NCBI GenBank assembly: GCA_001910725.1
Contig: MJGA01000042.1
Span: 62,001 to 126,000, forward strand
Length of the DNA stretch: 64,000 bases
DNA from: Phanerodontia chrysosporium
Taxonomy: Eukaryota > Basidiomycota > Agaricomycetes > Polyporales > Phanerochaetaceae
Reading direction: 5' to 3'
The first letter of the stretch is position 1. Every line of letters starts with the position of its first letter. The notes beneath the pieces are model-generated. The model was not told where the DNA came from, did not search any database, and saw nothing but the letters and a program-made list of their open reading frames with translations. Shown in pieces: positions 29,995-42,024 of this stretch. The translations under genes were made by a program, and so were the position numbers.

Positions 29995-31802
29995 TCATGC
30001 GTCACCGATCTGCTTCGCGTTCCCGCTTCTCCGCTCTAGCGCCCAGCCAACAGTTGTCAGCAAGGCTGCCGCCATGAAGCATGCGCCCGCGTAGATAATC
30101 ACAGGCATGAACTGCCCGTCCCCGAGCGTGAACCCGAAGGTTACCGCACCGTCGGTTTGCGCGACCGTCACGGGGACGCGCTGGAGCGCCGTCGTGATCG
30201 GCGTGGAGGCTAGGTTGCCAATACCGCGGGTGAGGAAGAGGAAGCTGAAGATCGTCGTGGCCAGCACAGGGTCGTCGGCTGCAGGTATCTGCTCAGCGAC
30301 TGCGACGTGCACGTGGTGAGAGTTCGACATACCTGCGATGGGCCGCACGAACGCGCTCCAGAGACTCGACCAGCAGCCTGCAGTGAGACCGTAGACAGCT
30401 CCGTACGCGAGCACGCCGGCCAGCGAGACCGCGGTGATGCCCCAGAGCACGCACGTCGCGAGTGCGCTGAGGACGAGCGAGGAGAGGGCAAGCACCCACA
30501 CACTGCAGCGGTCGCTGAGCCAGCCGACCCCGAAGCCGGACAATGTCATGGCGCCGTTTGCGAGCGTCAGCACGAGCGAGGCTTTGTCTTCAGAGAGGCC
30601 GAGACCGGTTGCAAATGCTATACGACGAGTGTGTCAGGAGGCAGCCCGATGAGAATCACATTCTAGGTACGCACTTGGGAGCCACGTGAGCGGCACAAAG
30701 TGCGCAAGGCCTTGAAGCGTGTTCATGCCGATGAAGAACCAGAACCGGCGGTCGCGCAGCCAGGCACGGCTGGTCTTCGTCTGGGAGGAGGGCTGAGGAA
30801 CCGGCACGACCTTCAGGGGCAGGCGTGACTTCATGAAGTATGCGGCCGGTAGCATGCATGAAGCGAGTGCGATAGCGTAGATGCGTATTGTTACCGCGAT
30901 ACCGAAGCGCGAAATCAGGATGGGCATGATGATAGGAAAGAGCATGCCCCCAGCATTGTCAGCTAAGTGGCAAGTGCGTGAGCCGATCTCTATGGCGCAG
31001 CGGAAAGGGATCCTCACCCGCAAAAAGGATTCCGTTCGCGAGGCCGCGACGTTCCACGAACCACTCGGACATGTACCATATGAGCGGGCAGTATACGAGC
31101 GCTGAGGCAAGCGTGAGTAAAGGCAAGAGGCAGCGTTAGTGTAAAATCCACGCACAGGCACCGATGCCAAAGCATACTCCCTCCAGGGCAATCATCATGG
31201 TCAGCTACAGATGTCGTGTCAGTCGATGGACGCGCTCATAGATAGTTGGGACATACGTTGGTCGTAAAGCTCGCGGCCAGAAGACTCAGGAAGCAGATGA
31301 TAGTCCCGAGCCATGTGTATACTTTACGAAGGCACGGGTAGAACCGGATGGTAGGGTGAATGACGACACCTAGGTTTGATTATTAGGTCTGGTGGTTATC
31401 GGGTACCATAGAGCGCTCACCTGTGCAGTACAGCAGTCCTGTGTTAAGCGTTCCGATCAACGGCAGCATCGATTGCGCTCCTCGCTGCGACGAGTAAGCC
31501 TTGTCTTCGAGGAGCGCCGCCAGTAGGACGCCGGAAGAGTTGGGGAAACCGAAGACGAAGAGACCCATTATGCACGATGCGGCCAACTACAGTATTGGTC
31601 AGCATACTATGGTGGATCCGGAACGCTAGATTGTCTACCGTGGACCATGCGGCAAAGCCGCGATCTACAGGGCAAGACCAGACTGGTCGTCCGGTACCGC
31701 ACGCTGCTTTTCGAGATCATGGTTTGCCTTCGCCAAGTCGTCCATGGATTCCGTGCCCAGGGGTTTGGCGTGATCTGCAAGATTGACGTGCATGGCAGTC
31801 AT
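29995..31802 (-). CDS. MCT-like MFS transporter (copy 1), N-terminal frame break
   Basis: A multi-exon member of the monocarboxylate-porter-like MFS group. It shows the family's opening PVDRGFAAW, MGLFVFGFPNSSGVLLAALL, KVYTWLGTIICFLSLL, SEWFVERRGLANGILFA, ADNAGGMLFPI and GFGVGWLSDR, and the C-terminus ERRSGNAKQIGDA. About 12 membrane helices are expected, split by 50-60 nt introns such as the one interrupting PIA and ADDPVL near 30330. It is a plasma- or organelle-membrane transporter of an unknown organic solute. The ATG at 31802 opens MTAMHVNLADHAKPLG..., but this frame stops (TAG) at the point where PVDRGFAAW should start, so a one-base indel separates them. The copy may be a pseudogene. 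It is closest to the three plus-strand copies at 47.5, 52.7 and 55.8 kb. Confidence 0.85.
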
Positions 31803-32668
31803 AGTGCGACAGGCAGTAGTGGAGGCGTGTGTAGGAGAGGAGGATCGCTGGGCCTTTGCCGACTGGTGTATGACATTGGGCCACAGCTAGGCATTTATAC
31901 CCTGCGAGATGCTGTTTCCGACTCTGTGTTACCGCTCCATCCGACCTTGCTCTGTGGGAGGCGTGCTCCCGTCGCTAGAATGCGCAACCCTGTGCGCCGC
32001 TCGTTGCACCGACGTTCTGCAGAACAGGGTCTCTGAGTACGAGAGAATCCTCAAGAGGAAGACGGAGGTTACCGACGTCAGTTCTCGACAAGTCTCTATT
32101 GCCCCGGTACCCTGGTGACATCGCTCATTGCCCGCTACTGCAAGGCATGCGCAATTCCCCTTGCACCCCACATACGAGGATAATGAGCGAAGTAGCTTTC
32201 GCTCGCTGTGCGACCTTGCCGTCAGTATTGTGGCGCTCCTGATTATGTCTTGTGTCAAACGCTGCTCGAAAGCCTAAGGGGATCTTCTTGACACTGCAGA
32301 AGCTGGCCTGGGTCCAGCTCCTAAGTTCACGACCCTATAGAGACGTGAATAGACATATTAGCATGAGACAGGGCTCGCTAGGTTGATCACTTACGACTCT
32401 GGGCTGTGCATCGACATGTGGTGTATGTTCGCCACGCATGGTCGAATGTCGGGTCATCTCCGCGCCTCGACCATTCAAGGCCGCACACTATCAAAGGCAA
32501 AGAGCTATTATGACTGAAGGTTAGATCATGTCGTTCATGCTCGCCTGGGATGAATTGTTCAAGGTTGAACGTTGGACGTTGAAGCTTGAAGCTGAAGTTC
32601 CGTGTTCGGTGTGAACTTGTCTCCGCCCAACCGAGCTTCAGCGCTGGACGGGCTCACCCGAGGGATAT

Positions 32669-32681
32669 TTGATCCGATCAA
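32669..32681. promoter_or_regulatory. Palindrome TTGATCCGATCAA
   Basis: Perfect 6-1-6 palindrome. Copies: 42690-42701 (one mismatch at the last position) and 46735-46747 (centre G). The first two also share flanking AAGCTTGAAGC and AGCGCTG, so they belong to a dispersed repeat. Confidence 0.5.
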
Positions 32682-34739
32682 TGTTTGACAATTTCGTCAA
32701 CTCGAAACTACGACCTCTCATCCTTGCCAGCATATCAACCAGATGATTTTGGTCTTCCTTTCTAGTTCTCGCTCAGAAACTTTACGCCAACCGTCTGTGC
32801 ATGACTACGAACTACTCGTACAGCGGATCGCCTTGCCCGGGCTGCCATACTCGAAAATTGCTTATAAACATGATCCCGCGACTCCTTGTGGGATCGACCT
32901 TCATCCAGGCGTGATGGTGAGTCCGCCTACGCCTTAATCCCGCTTCTCCATCTGACTAGCGATCGCTCAGGAGAATAGACATGGTTCACGGCAACCTTCA
33001 CCCATTCACCGTCACTTCTCAGCATACGACAGACCCTCTGCCCATCTTGTAAGGGTCTAAACCGCCCTCACCGATGCTTCTACTGCGTTTTCACTACAAT
33101 GACGCACAACCACCACTTGCCAGATGCCTAGCCCCGGTTTGTCGATTTTGCCAAACGGTACACGCATGGCGTTGGACCGCTCAGGATACAGAGGACTCTC
33201 CCCGAATGCTGAGAACCTTCGCTGGCCGCTCTGACTGCTGTGAGCACATAGATACTCCATCACCGGTCTCTCAGCTGACACACGGGTCGTGGTGCCCTCC
33301 TATTCATAGTCTTCGGTCGGACCTCGAGTCATGCACGGATGTTTTATATGGGGATCCGGACAGATAATGATGTGGGGTTGGTGTCATGGCGAGTAGTGTT
33401 CTGTGACTCACCGAACTTGCTCTTTTACTGAACCCGCGACAGACACAAGGGCGATCAGCCGCACCGCATGTGCACCGCGGCTATAGTCGTACCCTGCGAT
33501 AGCCCCGTGAAGACGATGGCCTGTCGCGGACACCTTGCGCACATTGTGCTGTTCTCTGGGTGACGTGGGGGCCGATCAGGAGCAACTGCACTGGATGCGG
33601 AAACTAGATTGTGCACAGGGCGGCCATACGAGGTATGCGCATGGGATCGCCGCTCACGTAGCCACTCTGACGACCTCTGCGCAGCTTCCCGGGGCCCGTG
33701 AACCCTGAGAACCACATGTACACCCTTCCGCGGTGTCAAACTGTGCCGGTCGTGACCCTGAATGATTCGCATATGTCTCCTTTAGGGCCGCATAAAGTTG
33801 GTCTCGAACGGTCGGCCCGCAAATACGGCAATACGCGACACATCTTCCTCAACTACCGGACACGCCCACTGTATCGTTAGGGCGCTGCGTCGCGAGCAGT
33901 CCCTAGCCCGACAGTGATGCGTGTATTCACGATCGTGACTGTTTGTCAATGCCACGTCGGGCGCCTTGCACAGAATTGGAACGAGGCGCTCCGAACATCC
34001 TGTGGCGTGATATATGGCTTAATTTGTACGTGTCCAACAGACACCGTTTCCCAAGTTATCATGAGGCTCGCCCTGCATTGCCGTGATGCCCCCTGGTTTT
34101 TGGCTTCAGGGCCTGAATGTACTGAGTGATACCGTGCGAGCACGTGTAACATCAGCGCAAAGCATGTGTCCTTCTTCCTGATATTCCTCACGCGCATAGT
34201 TGTGCTCGTTGTCTCTCGTGCCCCAACACTACTTTCTATGTTACGCTCCGGTTCACCGCTACGGTAGGCTTAGTCGATGTAACTACGCTTCTGTTAAAAT
34301 TAGGTAGACTTGCTTATAGCGTAGTCAGCAAGTAAATACAAGCATTTTCTCAGGTGTAAGTCGAGTGAACGACGAGGACGACGGGGACGGCGCCCTCCAG
34401 GGTGTATTTATACTTTGGCTATGTACATGTCTAGGAAAGCTACATAAAATGACGTAAAATGGCTAAAATAATTTCTCGCTATTGTAGCAGCAATTCTACG
34501 TAAGGTTGGGGCGGTAGAACGTGTCCACCGAGCAGGAGGTGCGGGGCGACTTGCGACCACGGCGCAGAGTCCTCCGGGTCCGCGGTGTCAGGGGTCTGAC
34601 AGGCGCGCGCCCGCCCGCGCATGTCGCGCGTCGGTCTCGCGCCCACTCATCAACAGCTTCGGAACTCCATCGTCTGTAAAATGTCATCTCTTTGTAAATA
34701 CATTCTTACAGTCCTCAGAAGAAGGGACTCAGTGGACAT

Positions 34740-34848
34740 TAATGGTCTGCGCTGCCAGTGACAGCGTCGGATGGTTCTGAGAAGGCGCGTAGTCGCTCGA
34801 AATGGTAATGCCATCATCATGGTGGCGCTCGGCAATACCCGTTGTCTC
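34740..34848. repeat. Dispersed repeat shared with 28.2 kb
   Basis: TGCCAGTGACAGCGTC near 34755 and ATGCCATCATCATGGTGGCG (34808-34827), followed by GGCAATACCCGT, parallel GCCAGCGTC, ATGCCATCACCGTCGTGGCG and GGCAATGCCCGT at about 28183-28298. A weaker match lies at 38788-38830. Possibly a short transposon relic. Confidence 0.5.
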
Positions 34849-35723
34849 TTTTTCTGAACCACCACGGTATCGCGAAACACCTTAGTACCTGGCCTGTGTG
34901 ACATGCACGCCTGGCGCCGGTCTTTACTCGTCAATTATGGTCCTAATCTGGCCTAATCTCGGCTGAAACTTTGCGCGTAAGTACTATTGTGAGGTTTCTG
35001 ACGCTGACGACTTTGGTGACTGCAACGCTCGAGTTGCGGTACTTTCCCCAGACCTTCGTACATACCCGGGTTAATATGGCCCTTTAGACTGCGTATATAC
35101 TAATATGTCTTCTTCCACCCCTGCCTTCGCCCACCGGTCCCGCGAGATGGTCAAAATCGTCTAAATCGAATGTGCAGAGTGACGAGCCTCAAAAGACACA
35201 CTATGCTCGTAACGTAAGTCGTAAGAAGTCAAAACGTTGCTCAGATGACGTAGTGATGTCTTCGTACTTGCTTCATCTAGCGGCAGCCTCTGGTGCTGAT
35301 AGCACGGAGGACGATTTTGCGTACGGCAAGGTGAGACATCCCGACTCTTCCGATCTTGTGTGAGCTCTGGCCCGCTATCCTCGCTAGACCCTCCATCCGC
35401 GCTTACAGGCCGTGATGGTCTGCTCATGCGCGCGGGTGGCGTCTCATGTCTCGGAATAGGAGAGCGCTGCCTCAGGCGCAGTGCGCGGAAGACAAATCAA
35501 GGGTGATGGAATGCTGATTCGTTCTGTTTCAGTTATGGACGGCTGTCCTGGGCACCTATCCTGTACCCGATATTGCAAATGTCCCCACGACGCTGTGGAA
35601 CGGCCTGATACTGCCGCATCCCTCTGGCGCGCCCGAATCCGCAACATACGCAGTGCTCGGAGCGCTAGTGTCGGTATAAAGTGCGGCTGGGCTCTCTGGC
35701 GACTCTGCAACACCGCCTTTGCC

Positions 35724-35897
35724 ATGAAGCTCGTACTGCACGCATTCGTTGTCCTTCTCGCCAGCGCGTTCACCGCAGGCGCTGTTATCTGCCCTGAAGT
35801 CTGCTTTACGCCCCTATCCAGGGATGGTGGTGCACCCGCCCCCATCAGGTGTGCGCCGTGCCAGCGGGTCCCGCCGAAGTGGCCCCCGACTGTCTAG
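35724..35897 (+). CDS. Secreted cysteine micro-protein
   Basis: 57 aa. Signal peptide MKLVLHAFVVLLASAFTAG, then AVICPEVCFTP, a proline/arginine linker and RCAPCQRVPPKWPPTV. The four cysteines are C-x3-C and C-x2-C. TATAAA at 35675-35680 is 44 bp upstream. The stop TAG is followed at once by a GTATGT donor, with a TTGACT branch and acceptor at 35957 giving a 60-nt 3' UTR intron. Its head is very close to the polyproline protein at 29163. Confidence 0.8.
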   Translation: MKLVLHAFVVLLASAFTAGAVICPEVCFTPLSRDGGAPAPIRCAPCQRVPPKWPPTV

Positions 35898-35957
35898 GTA
35901 TGTGGTGTGGCGTCTTGGATAGCTCGACTAGAGACCGCAGGATTGACTATCCGTTTA

Positions 35958-36946
35958 GGTTATTGAGCCGGGCACATGGATGCCTACGTGCACGCATTGA
36001 CGCATCTCTGACAAAAGGTGAGATCTCCGAAGATGACAATGCTACACGTCTAATTGTTCCGGTCCAGAGAAGATTTCGTAATTGACCGTGTCGGCAACGT
36101 TGTCGGCGAACGTTTCCTATGCACCAGTCGGACATGTACACTTGTCACAAGGAACGGACCATCGATTCATTAGAAAGAACCTTCTTAACACAAAGAAGAG
36201 CCTTGTTGCGGTGTCTGTGCCCCTGGACTCTTGTTTGAGCAGCTCAATCATCTCGGTCTTCGATATCTTTTGAGCCGTTGAAAAAATTGTGTTATATCGT
36301 CACTCGCCACCAAGGCGTTTGAGAACGTAGGTAGGTGCTGATCGCATTCCTCACTATGCGCATCAGCCTCGCCTTGTAGCGTAGCGACAAGATCTACATG
36401 TCTTATCTGAGATCTATCGTCGATTCGCTTCCGACAGACGTGGCACAGCGCCTATGCTCTCCTGAAGGTTATCGTTAACCACGATGGGCCAGGGCGAGAG
36501 GCATAGAGACGAAATACGTGAGTTCCAAGGACGCTCTGACGCTTTCCAGAGAGCTGCTGAAGAGATCAACCTTCACAACTCCAGCATGGAAGCTATATCG
36601 GGACGTCACTACCAGGCGCGCGCTGCCCAACCTGACGCAGTCCGTGACCGTAAATCACCTTTGCTTCCTCCATGTTGAGTAACAGACAATGAAGCTGACC
36701 TCCGCCGTAGCAGCAACTGGAGTCCACTCAGGTATTACCCTTCCAACTCGACCCCGATATCAAGATGGTATTCACGCTGAAGGATCGTTCGATTACCGTC
36801 GACCAACCGCCGTGGCAAGCGCGAATTACGGAGTGCGTGTTGATCACTATATGATACAGTGAAGATCGCCACGCTCATGTCCCTGCCATTTTGCTACTAG
36901 GCTCCTCTCAGAAGAGCAGCGAATCACAGTATGGGGGAGGATCAGG
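35958..36946. other. Gene-free stretch before HET gene
   Basis: About 990 bp. ATGAAGCTGACC at 36688 begins like a micro-protein signal peptide, but no CPxxC body follows; it may be a relic. No other feature. Confidence 0.4.
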
Positions 36947-38635
36947 ATGGCCAAGGCTCGAATTTACAACGAGGAATCTCTGTTCACATTTTCTGCAGAA
37001 GGGGCGACCTATGCCTTGACCCCAAGCCCTCGCTCCCTCGTGCCCCTCCAGTGGGCCCAATATGGCCCTGGCGCCATCCCTGATAGTTTGGCTGACATGC
37101 CTTCCTCTTCTATGGATGCGGTGAAACTACTGTCGCTCCTCAACAGTGTTCTTGCGACCGACTACACCTTGGAGAAGGCAGGATTACGACAGTGTCTGGA
37201 GCACTTCCTTAGCTCTGCGCACGATGTCGGAGAAATCTACGGCTGCCTGCGAGACCACTGGTACGGCGACGACTTCGCCAATCTACTGACGACTCTCGCT
37301 GCGCAGCGCGAACACGACGAGGCATCACGGCGGGACGCCGTCCACAGCGACTACGTCTCGAAGCCGAACCTGAGCCCGCGGCGTGTGTGGGACCTGTTTA
37401 GCAACCGCGTCATCCCGTGGCATACCCTCCGCGATGCCTCGACGCGCGACCGCCCGCCGCGGTTCTGGACCGTGTCGCACAGCTGGGTCGCAGAGAGCGA
37501 GCGAAGGCAGGAGCGGACGCCCATCAACGGCCGCGCGTGGCCGGTGCCGCTGCCCCAGGACGCGACGCTCGAGCACGTGCGCGTCGAGCTGCTCAACCTC
37601 GGCGCTGAGTACGCATGGCTCGACGTCCTCTGTCTGCGTCAGTGGGGGCGCCCCGAGGACGAGCCGACGCGGCAGGCGGAGTGGAGGCTCGACGTGCCCA
37701 CGATCGGCGCGCTGTACGCACACATCCGCGTCTGGTGCCTGACCTACTTCAACGGGCTCGGCCGCCCGTTCGACCCGTCGCCCGCGGTGCTCGCCTCGGA
37801 TTGCCACTGGCTCAACCGCGTCTGGACGCTGCAGGAGGCTACGGACAAGTGGATGCCCGGAGGGGTGACGGGCGCGCCCTCGCCGGAAGCGATGGCGTTC
37901 TTCCGCGGGAGATACGCGCAGACAGTCCCGCCGGTCGTGACGGGCTACTCTAGGGACTGGCGCTTTGCGCTGGCGGCGATGCAGGGGCGCAGCAGCACGA
38001 CGCCGCTCGACAGCGTACATGGCCTCGCATACATCCTGCAGTGCAATACGTTGCCGGTGTACGAGGAGGGCATGACTGTGGAGCTCGCCTGGGCGGTCCT
38101 GCTGAAGCACGTCGACCCATGGATACGCAAGGACATTGCGCTGGCGCATCTGCGTTGCTATCCCGAGTCAACGGCACTCTTGCCGTCCTGGGAGGACTTC
38201 CGTCATGCCAATTCGGACGATGTGCAGTACGGAACGCTGCTGATGACGCTGAACCTTATCGCTGATTCACAACTCGGTGCACTGGAACCTGGAACCTACT
38301 ATCAAGAAATAAATTCCTGCGGGCCTTTTATCCTCAAATACCATGCGGATGGAAGCACAGATTCAGGAAAGCTGGAACTCGGAATTCCCGACGGCAGCCG
38401 CCCTCCGTATATCTTCACCTGTCGCCTAGGTGGAAGTATCACAGGCGGGAAGTCGTATCGCTTGCTGCAACTGGATGTGGATTCCTGGCTGGTTGTGGAG
38501 ACGGTTGGAGAGCGTATGATTGAAGGAGATCGCATGATTGAAGTGGTGAAACGAGGAAGCATTTTATTCGCTAACGGAGTAATACCTGACATTGCTAGTT
38601 GGGTTTCCACGTCCATAATATATCTCAACCCTTGA
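36947..38635 (+). CDS. HET-domain (heterokaryon-incompatibility) protein 1
   Basis: 562 aa in one uninterrupted frame. The HET domain covers about residues 145-310: RVWDLFSNRV, FWTVSHSWV, TPINGRAWPVPLP, LLNLGAEYAWLDVLCLRQ and WLNRVWTLQEAT are the recognised blocks. The N-terminal 140 residues (SLVPLQWAQYGPGAIPDSLA) and a C-terminal beta-rich region (from about residue 430) are shared with the paralogue at 43340 and may be a family-specific extension. In ascomycetes HET proteins trigger cell death on non-self fusion; in basidiomycetes their role is less clear. The ATG at 36947 is the first in frame. The middle of the gene is noticeably richer in G+C than its paralogue. Confidence 0.88.
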   Translation: MAKARIYNEESLFTFSAEGATYALTPSPRSLVPLQWAQYGPGAIPDSLADMPSSSMDAVKLLSLLNSVLATDYTLEKAGLRQCLEHFLSSAHDVGEIYGCLRDHWYGDDFANLLTTLAAQREHDEASRRDAVHSDYVSKPNLSPRRVWDLFSNRVIPWHTLRDASTRDRPPRFWTVSHSWVAESERRQERTPINGRAWPVPLPQDATLEHVRVELLNLGAEYAWLDVLCLRQWGRPEDEPTRQAEWRLDVPTIGALYAHIRVWCLTYFNGLGRPFDPSPAVLASDCHWLNRVWTLQEATDKWMPGGVTGAPSPEAMAFFRGRYAQTVPPVVTGYSRDWRFALAAMQGRSSTTPLDSVHGLAYILQCNTLPVYEEGMTVELAWAVLLKHVDPWIRKDIALAHLRCYPESTALLPSWEDFRHANSDDVQYGTLLMTLNLIADSQLGALEPGTYYQEINSCGPFILKYHADGSTDSGKLELGIPDGSRPPYIFTCRLGGSITGGKSYRLLQLDVDSWLVVETVGERMIEGDRMIEVVKRGSILFANGVIPDIASWVSTSIIYLNP

Positions 38636-39597
38636 CAGATGATGATAACAGCAAAGAAAGGGATGTAAATACAAGTCAGTGCATATTAAATAGTTATGTT
38701 GCCCTTCCAGCGTTGTGCATCTACCCCTTGAGCTATGAGTACATGTCGTCCGTTTGTGGCTCTGCTGACGGATTCGGGAATTCCATCAGCTTCGTGGCGC
38801 CCGGCGTGATCCGGAATGCCGAGCTGCCGAGGCACTTGTTTGTTTCTTCGCAACCGTCAACCTCTCCACGCGCGCCCGTGTTCGTTTCTCTCCGTGAACG
38901 TCTTGATACCTCCTGGACCTGCAGTGTGTGTTCATTATGTGATCTAAACGGAACTCTACAGAGCTCCTGGGCAAGCCATCCGCGCACTGCACGGTAAGCG
39001 TTCCTCGTGATATTCACACGGAATGACCTCTGATTTCCCATGCAAAGCCGCGGATATCACGCACCTTGGTATCGGGCAAGCTAATGCTGTGCTGTGAGAG
39101 CGATTTAGATGGCTGGATAAGGTCCAGGTGTCAGCATGTCGGTATGTAAGGCTTGCACTGCCTCCTGATCATGATTTGACGGCGATTGGAAATGAACTAT
39201 AGCACACGCATGGATGCCGGATGGCTGTAGAGTTTGAGGCACTGCTGTTGATAGATGGGTGACTTCCGGAATGGCGAACCATTCTTGTGAGCAGAGTTTG
39301 TTCTACTGCGCGAGTTCGCGTCTGAGATCTGACTTCCGGCCACGAATTGCTCCGTCAAGACATTTCGCGCTGGGTATAGAACTGCCAAAACGACAATTTG
39401 TGCCTGAGCATGCAAGTTGAAGCCCCGCCACTTTGATGCTGACTACATGTTTTGGTGGAAGTACGACCCCAACAGCCTCTCAACTGCCAGATGTCATATC
39501 ATGACGGCGCAACGTCGGGATTATAGAAGGGGTATAAATGGCGATGTAGGCTACTGCCACCATCCATTGCAACTTTGAAGCATAACACCAAGGAGAC
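38636..39597. other. Spacer with TATA box
   Basis: No gene seen. A weak copy of the 28.2/34.8 kb repeat lies at about 38788-38830. TATAAAT at 39533-39539 belongs to the next gene. Confidence 0.45.
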
Positions 39598-39768
39598 ATG
39601 AAGCTCGCTCTCCCCGCCCTTATCGCTCTCATCGCTGGCGCGCGGGCTGCCTTCGGCCTCGCTTGCCCCCTCGAATGTGAGGCCTTCTTTGCTGCGCCGA
39701 CTGGAGACACTCCGCCTCCCGGGTGCGAGGAGTGCCCAATCCCTAGCCCCGCAATATGTTGTGCCTAG
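39598..39768 (+). CDS. Secreted cysteine micro-protein (core family)
   Basis: 56 aa: MKLALPALIALIAGARAA signal peptide, then CPLECEAFFAAPTGDTPPPG and CEEC, a Pro/Ser tail and a final CCA. Core pattern C-P-x2-C-x-A-F-F-x2-P-x-G...C-x2-C. TATA at 39533-39539. A 57-nt intron (39775-39831) begins six bases after the stop. It is the first of four same-strand copies in 2.6 kb, a tandem array. Confidence 0.85.
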   Translation: MKLALPALIALIAGARAAFGLACPLECEAFFAAPTGDTPPPGCEECPIPSPAICCA

Positions 39769-39839
39769 AAAGCGGTATGTGAAGACGTCAGTTTGAGCGC
39801 ATTGCCTGGGGCTCACGCTGTACGTTTGCAGAGACTTGC

Positions 39840-40360
39840 AACCCACTCCTGGGCAAGGACGTCCCTAGGAAAACGTAAGCTTCCTCCAGGACTTTGCCTA
39901 CTTCGATACCTACATTCTGTTCTTTGTCCAGAATCAGGTCCTGTGGAAGGAAGACCGTATCTTCAGACATTACAGATACAATTTCACGTAATACATAATG
40001 CGGGTACCAGTCACGCATCTGCGAAGCCTCTCATAGCCGTTTTTCTGAAGATTAAGGAATGAGACCAATTCAAGGCAGTATCTACGCAGATAGCCGAGTT
40101 CACACCGGCACTCGTCCCGCGGTCTGCGCCGCTTGTGCCCGCTATTTAGAGACGCTATTTATGTCTATGGATGTTTCTTACTGACAAACGGCCTTCTGCT
40201 CCATAGAGCAGTGAAGCAATGAGCAGGAAGTTCAGGGAACTCCACCTACTCAGTTACCATTAGGCACCGTATCTATCACCGACGCTAGCACGAGTGCTAC
40301 TGGCGGGCTCGCATAAAGGGGCACGCCGTCGCCTCGGGAGCTGTACCAGAGTTACCTAGC
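39840..40360. other. Spacer with promoter
   Basis: About 520 bp; GCATAAAGGG at 40311-40320 is the likely TATA-type box of the next micro-protein gene. Confidence 0.45.
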
Positions 40361-40510
40361 ATGAAGTTCACCCTCCCTGCCATCCTCGTCATTCTCGCCG
40401 GCGCGCAAGCTGCCGTCGCTAACATTTGCCCTCAATATTGCGAGGCGTTCTTTGCGGCGCCGAATGGGCCTGTCCCAGACGGCTGCGGGAACTGTCAAGG
40501 GTCGTCATAA
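40361..40510 (+). CDS. Secreted cysteine micro-protein (core family)
   Basis: 49 aa: MKFTLPAILVILAGAQAAVA signal peptide, then CPQYCEAFFAAPNGPVPDGC and GN-C. A GTACGT donor starts five bases after the TAA, giving a 52-nt 3' UTR intron (40516-40567). Same architecture as the neighbour at 39598. Confidence 0.85.
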   Translation: MKFTLPAILVILAGAQAAVANICPQYCEAFFAAPNGPVPDGCGNCQGSS

Positions 40511-40569
40511 TGCAGGTACGTGTAGGCCCTTCGCTCATATGAGAGGCCGCTTCTCACGTACGTGCAGCT

Positions 40570-41099
40570 CTGTAGGCGGTCGTTATTACCCTATACAGTT
40601 CTCTTGAGTCTCGACGCAGAGCGTGAGTTATGCCTCCGCGGAACGACGACTTGGATTGACGTCTCGGGTACAGAGGATAGAACAAGATACTGGTTCTCGC
40701 GAGCGAAAGTTCAGTGATGTACCTATGTCAATGGAGGATAGATTGTTTTCGGTCCGAGGTGCTTGCCACCCACGTCTGCTCCACGTAGGGCTTGAGCTTG
40801 ATGAAGTCATGTCTGCAATCTTTTATCGCTGATGTCGCTCGCGTGTGTCAATGAAGCCGACGCGGAGCTCCGCGTCCTTTGAATTTAGCATGACCGAGAC
40901 CCATAGCCAACAGTACCACCCACAGGCCGCCTATCGACGGAGCCTGTTAGGGACAACAGGCCTCGGATAGAGGGCCTGAGAACCTACACGCTGTCCCGCC
41001 CTCTTTTGCGTATGATCCAGCCTGTTGTGCAGGCTCTGCGCATATAAAGATGCGACGCCGCGCTACAACTTCTCCACTCCCCTCGCAACGTTACAAGCC
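40570..41099. other. Spacer with promoter
   Basis: About 530 bp. ATATAAAG at 41042-41049 is the TATA box of the next gene. Nothing else seen. Confidence 0.45.
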
Positions 41100-41264
41100 A
41101 TGAAGCTCGCTGTTCCCGCATTCATTGCTCTGCTCTGCACAGCGCAGGCCGCAATTGTCGAGTTCTCGGGTCCTTGCCCGCTCGCCTGCGACGCATTTTT
41201 CGACGCGCCGACTGGCGTCATGCCAGCTGACTGCGCAAAGTGCAGTCACCCCGGCCCAGTTTGA
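41100..41264 (+). CDS. Secreted cysteine micro-protein (core family)
   Basis: 54 aa: MKLAVPAFIALLCTAQAA signal peptide, then CPLACDAFFDAPTGVMPADC and AKC, ending HPGPV. Its body is very like the frameshifted copy at 24146 (CPLACQAFFDKPTG...GPVR) about 17 kb away on the other strand. The TATA box is 50 bp upstream. A GTGTGC donor about 16 nt after the TGA, with an acceptor at about 41341, gives a 61-nt UTR intron. Confidence 0.85.
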   Translation: MKLAVPAFIALLCTAQAAIVEFSGPCPLACDAFFDAPTGVMPADCAKCSHPGPV

Positions 41265-41344
41265 GCGGCGTCGGACATATGGTGTGCCTTGCATCACATC
41301 GTCTAGAAGCGCGACGTGTACTCATTTTGACAATCGTCCAGGTG

Positions 41345-42024
41345 CCTGACGTGGGGTGAGTTGGACAGATCGGTGATATAGGGTCGTGCTTTCTACATAT
41401 AGCTTATACATTCACAACAGGCCGTCAGTGATGTACGTCCTAGAACTAGGTCAACGTCAGATGCCAATGTGAGGTTGTAGTCCAAGTGAATGATAGCGAC
41501 AAAACGAGCATAGCAGGAGGCTGCGCTTGATTCCCACGTCTACTGCGGCGTAACATGTGCAAAAGGAGATTGAGCACGCTATTAACAGCATCTCATCACC
41601 AGTCGAGCAAGCATCTCACCTACCCAGCTGATAGCAATGGCATGACATCCACTTGCCGCGGAAGAGATGTATAGCGCTAGGAACCTTACTCGGGTTCACT
41701 GCGACATCCTGTTATCATCCGTGGTTCAATCTCAGGACAACTGGACTCACAGATACTAGTGAATGAGCTTCTACTCGAGGTCCTCTCACTGTACTCGGTC
41801 AGAAGATCCTGGGACCATCCCTAAGTACGCCCGATTTCGAGCAGGGGTGCTCCTCCTTCCTTCGGTGCGCAGACATAGGCATACTTGATTGATGCGGACC
41901 AACTGACCAGATAACGATCAGACCAGAATGATGTGATGTAAGGATACGGGCCATGCTCTCTTATAAAGCCTGTCAGCGCAGACTCAGCGTCATCTCCTTA
42001 AGGACAGCGGCAGAACATACCAGC
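41345..42024. other. Spacer with promoter
   Basis: About 680 bp; TTATAAAG at 41961-41968 is the TATA box for the next gene. No other feature. Confidence 0.45.

Larger units (their letters stand above)
31803..35723. other. Long gene-free stretch
   Basis: About 3.9 kb. TATA-like GGTATAAATG lies on the minus strand at about 31890-31899 before the transporter start. A block with AAGCTTGAAGC followed by a TTGATCCGATCAA palindrome (32590-32681) recurs near 42600-42701. A second dispersed repeat is at 34740-34848. I see no coding gene; the short frames lack family or secretion signals. Confidence 0.5.

Noticed and set aside
37325..38149. 274-codon minus-strand frame
   Set aside because: Antisense to the HET-domain gene, with shadow composition.
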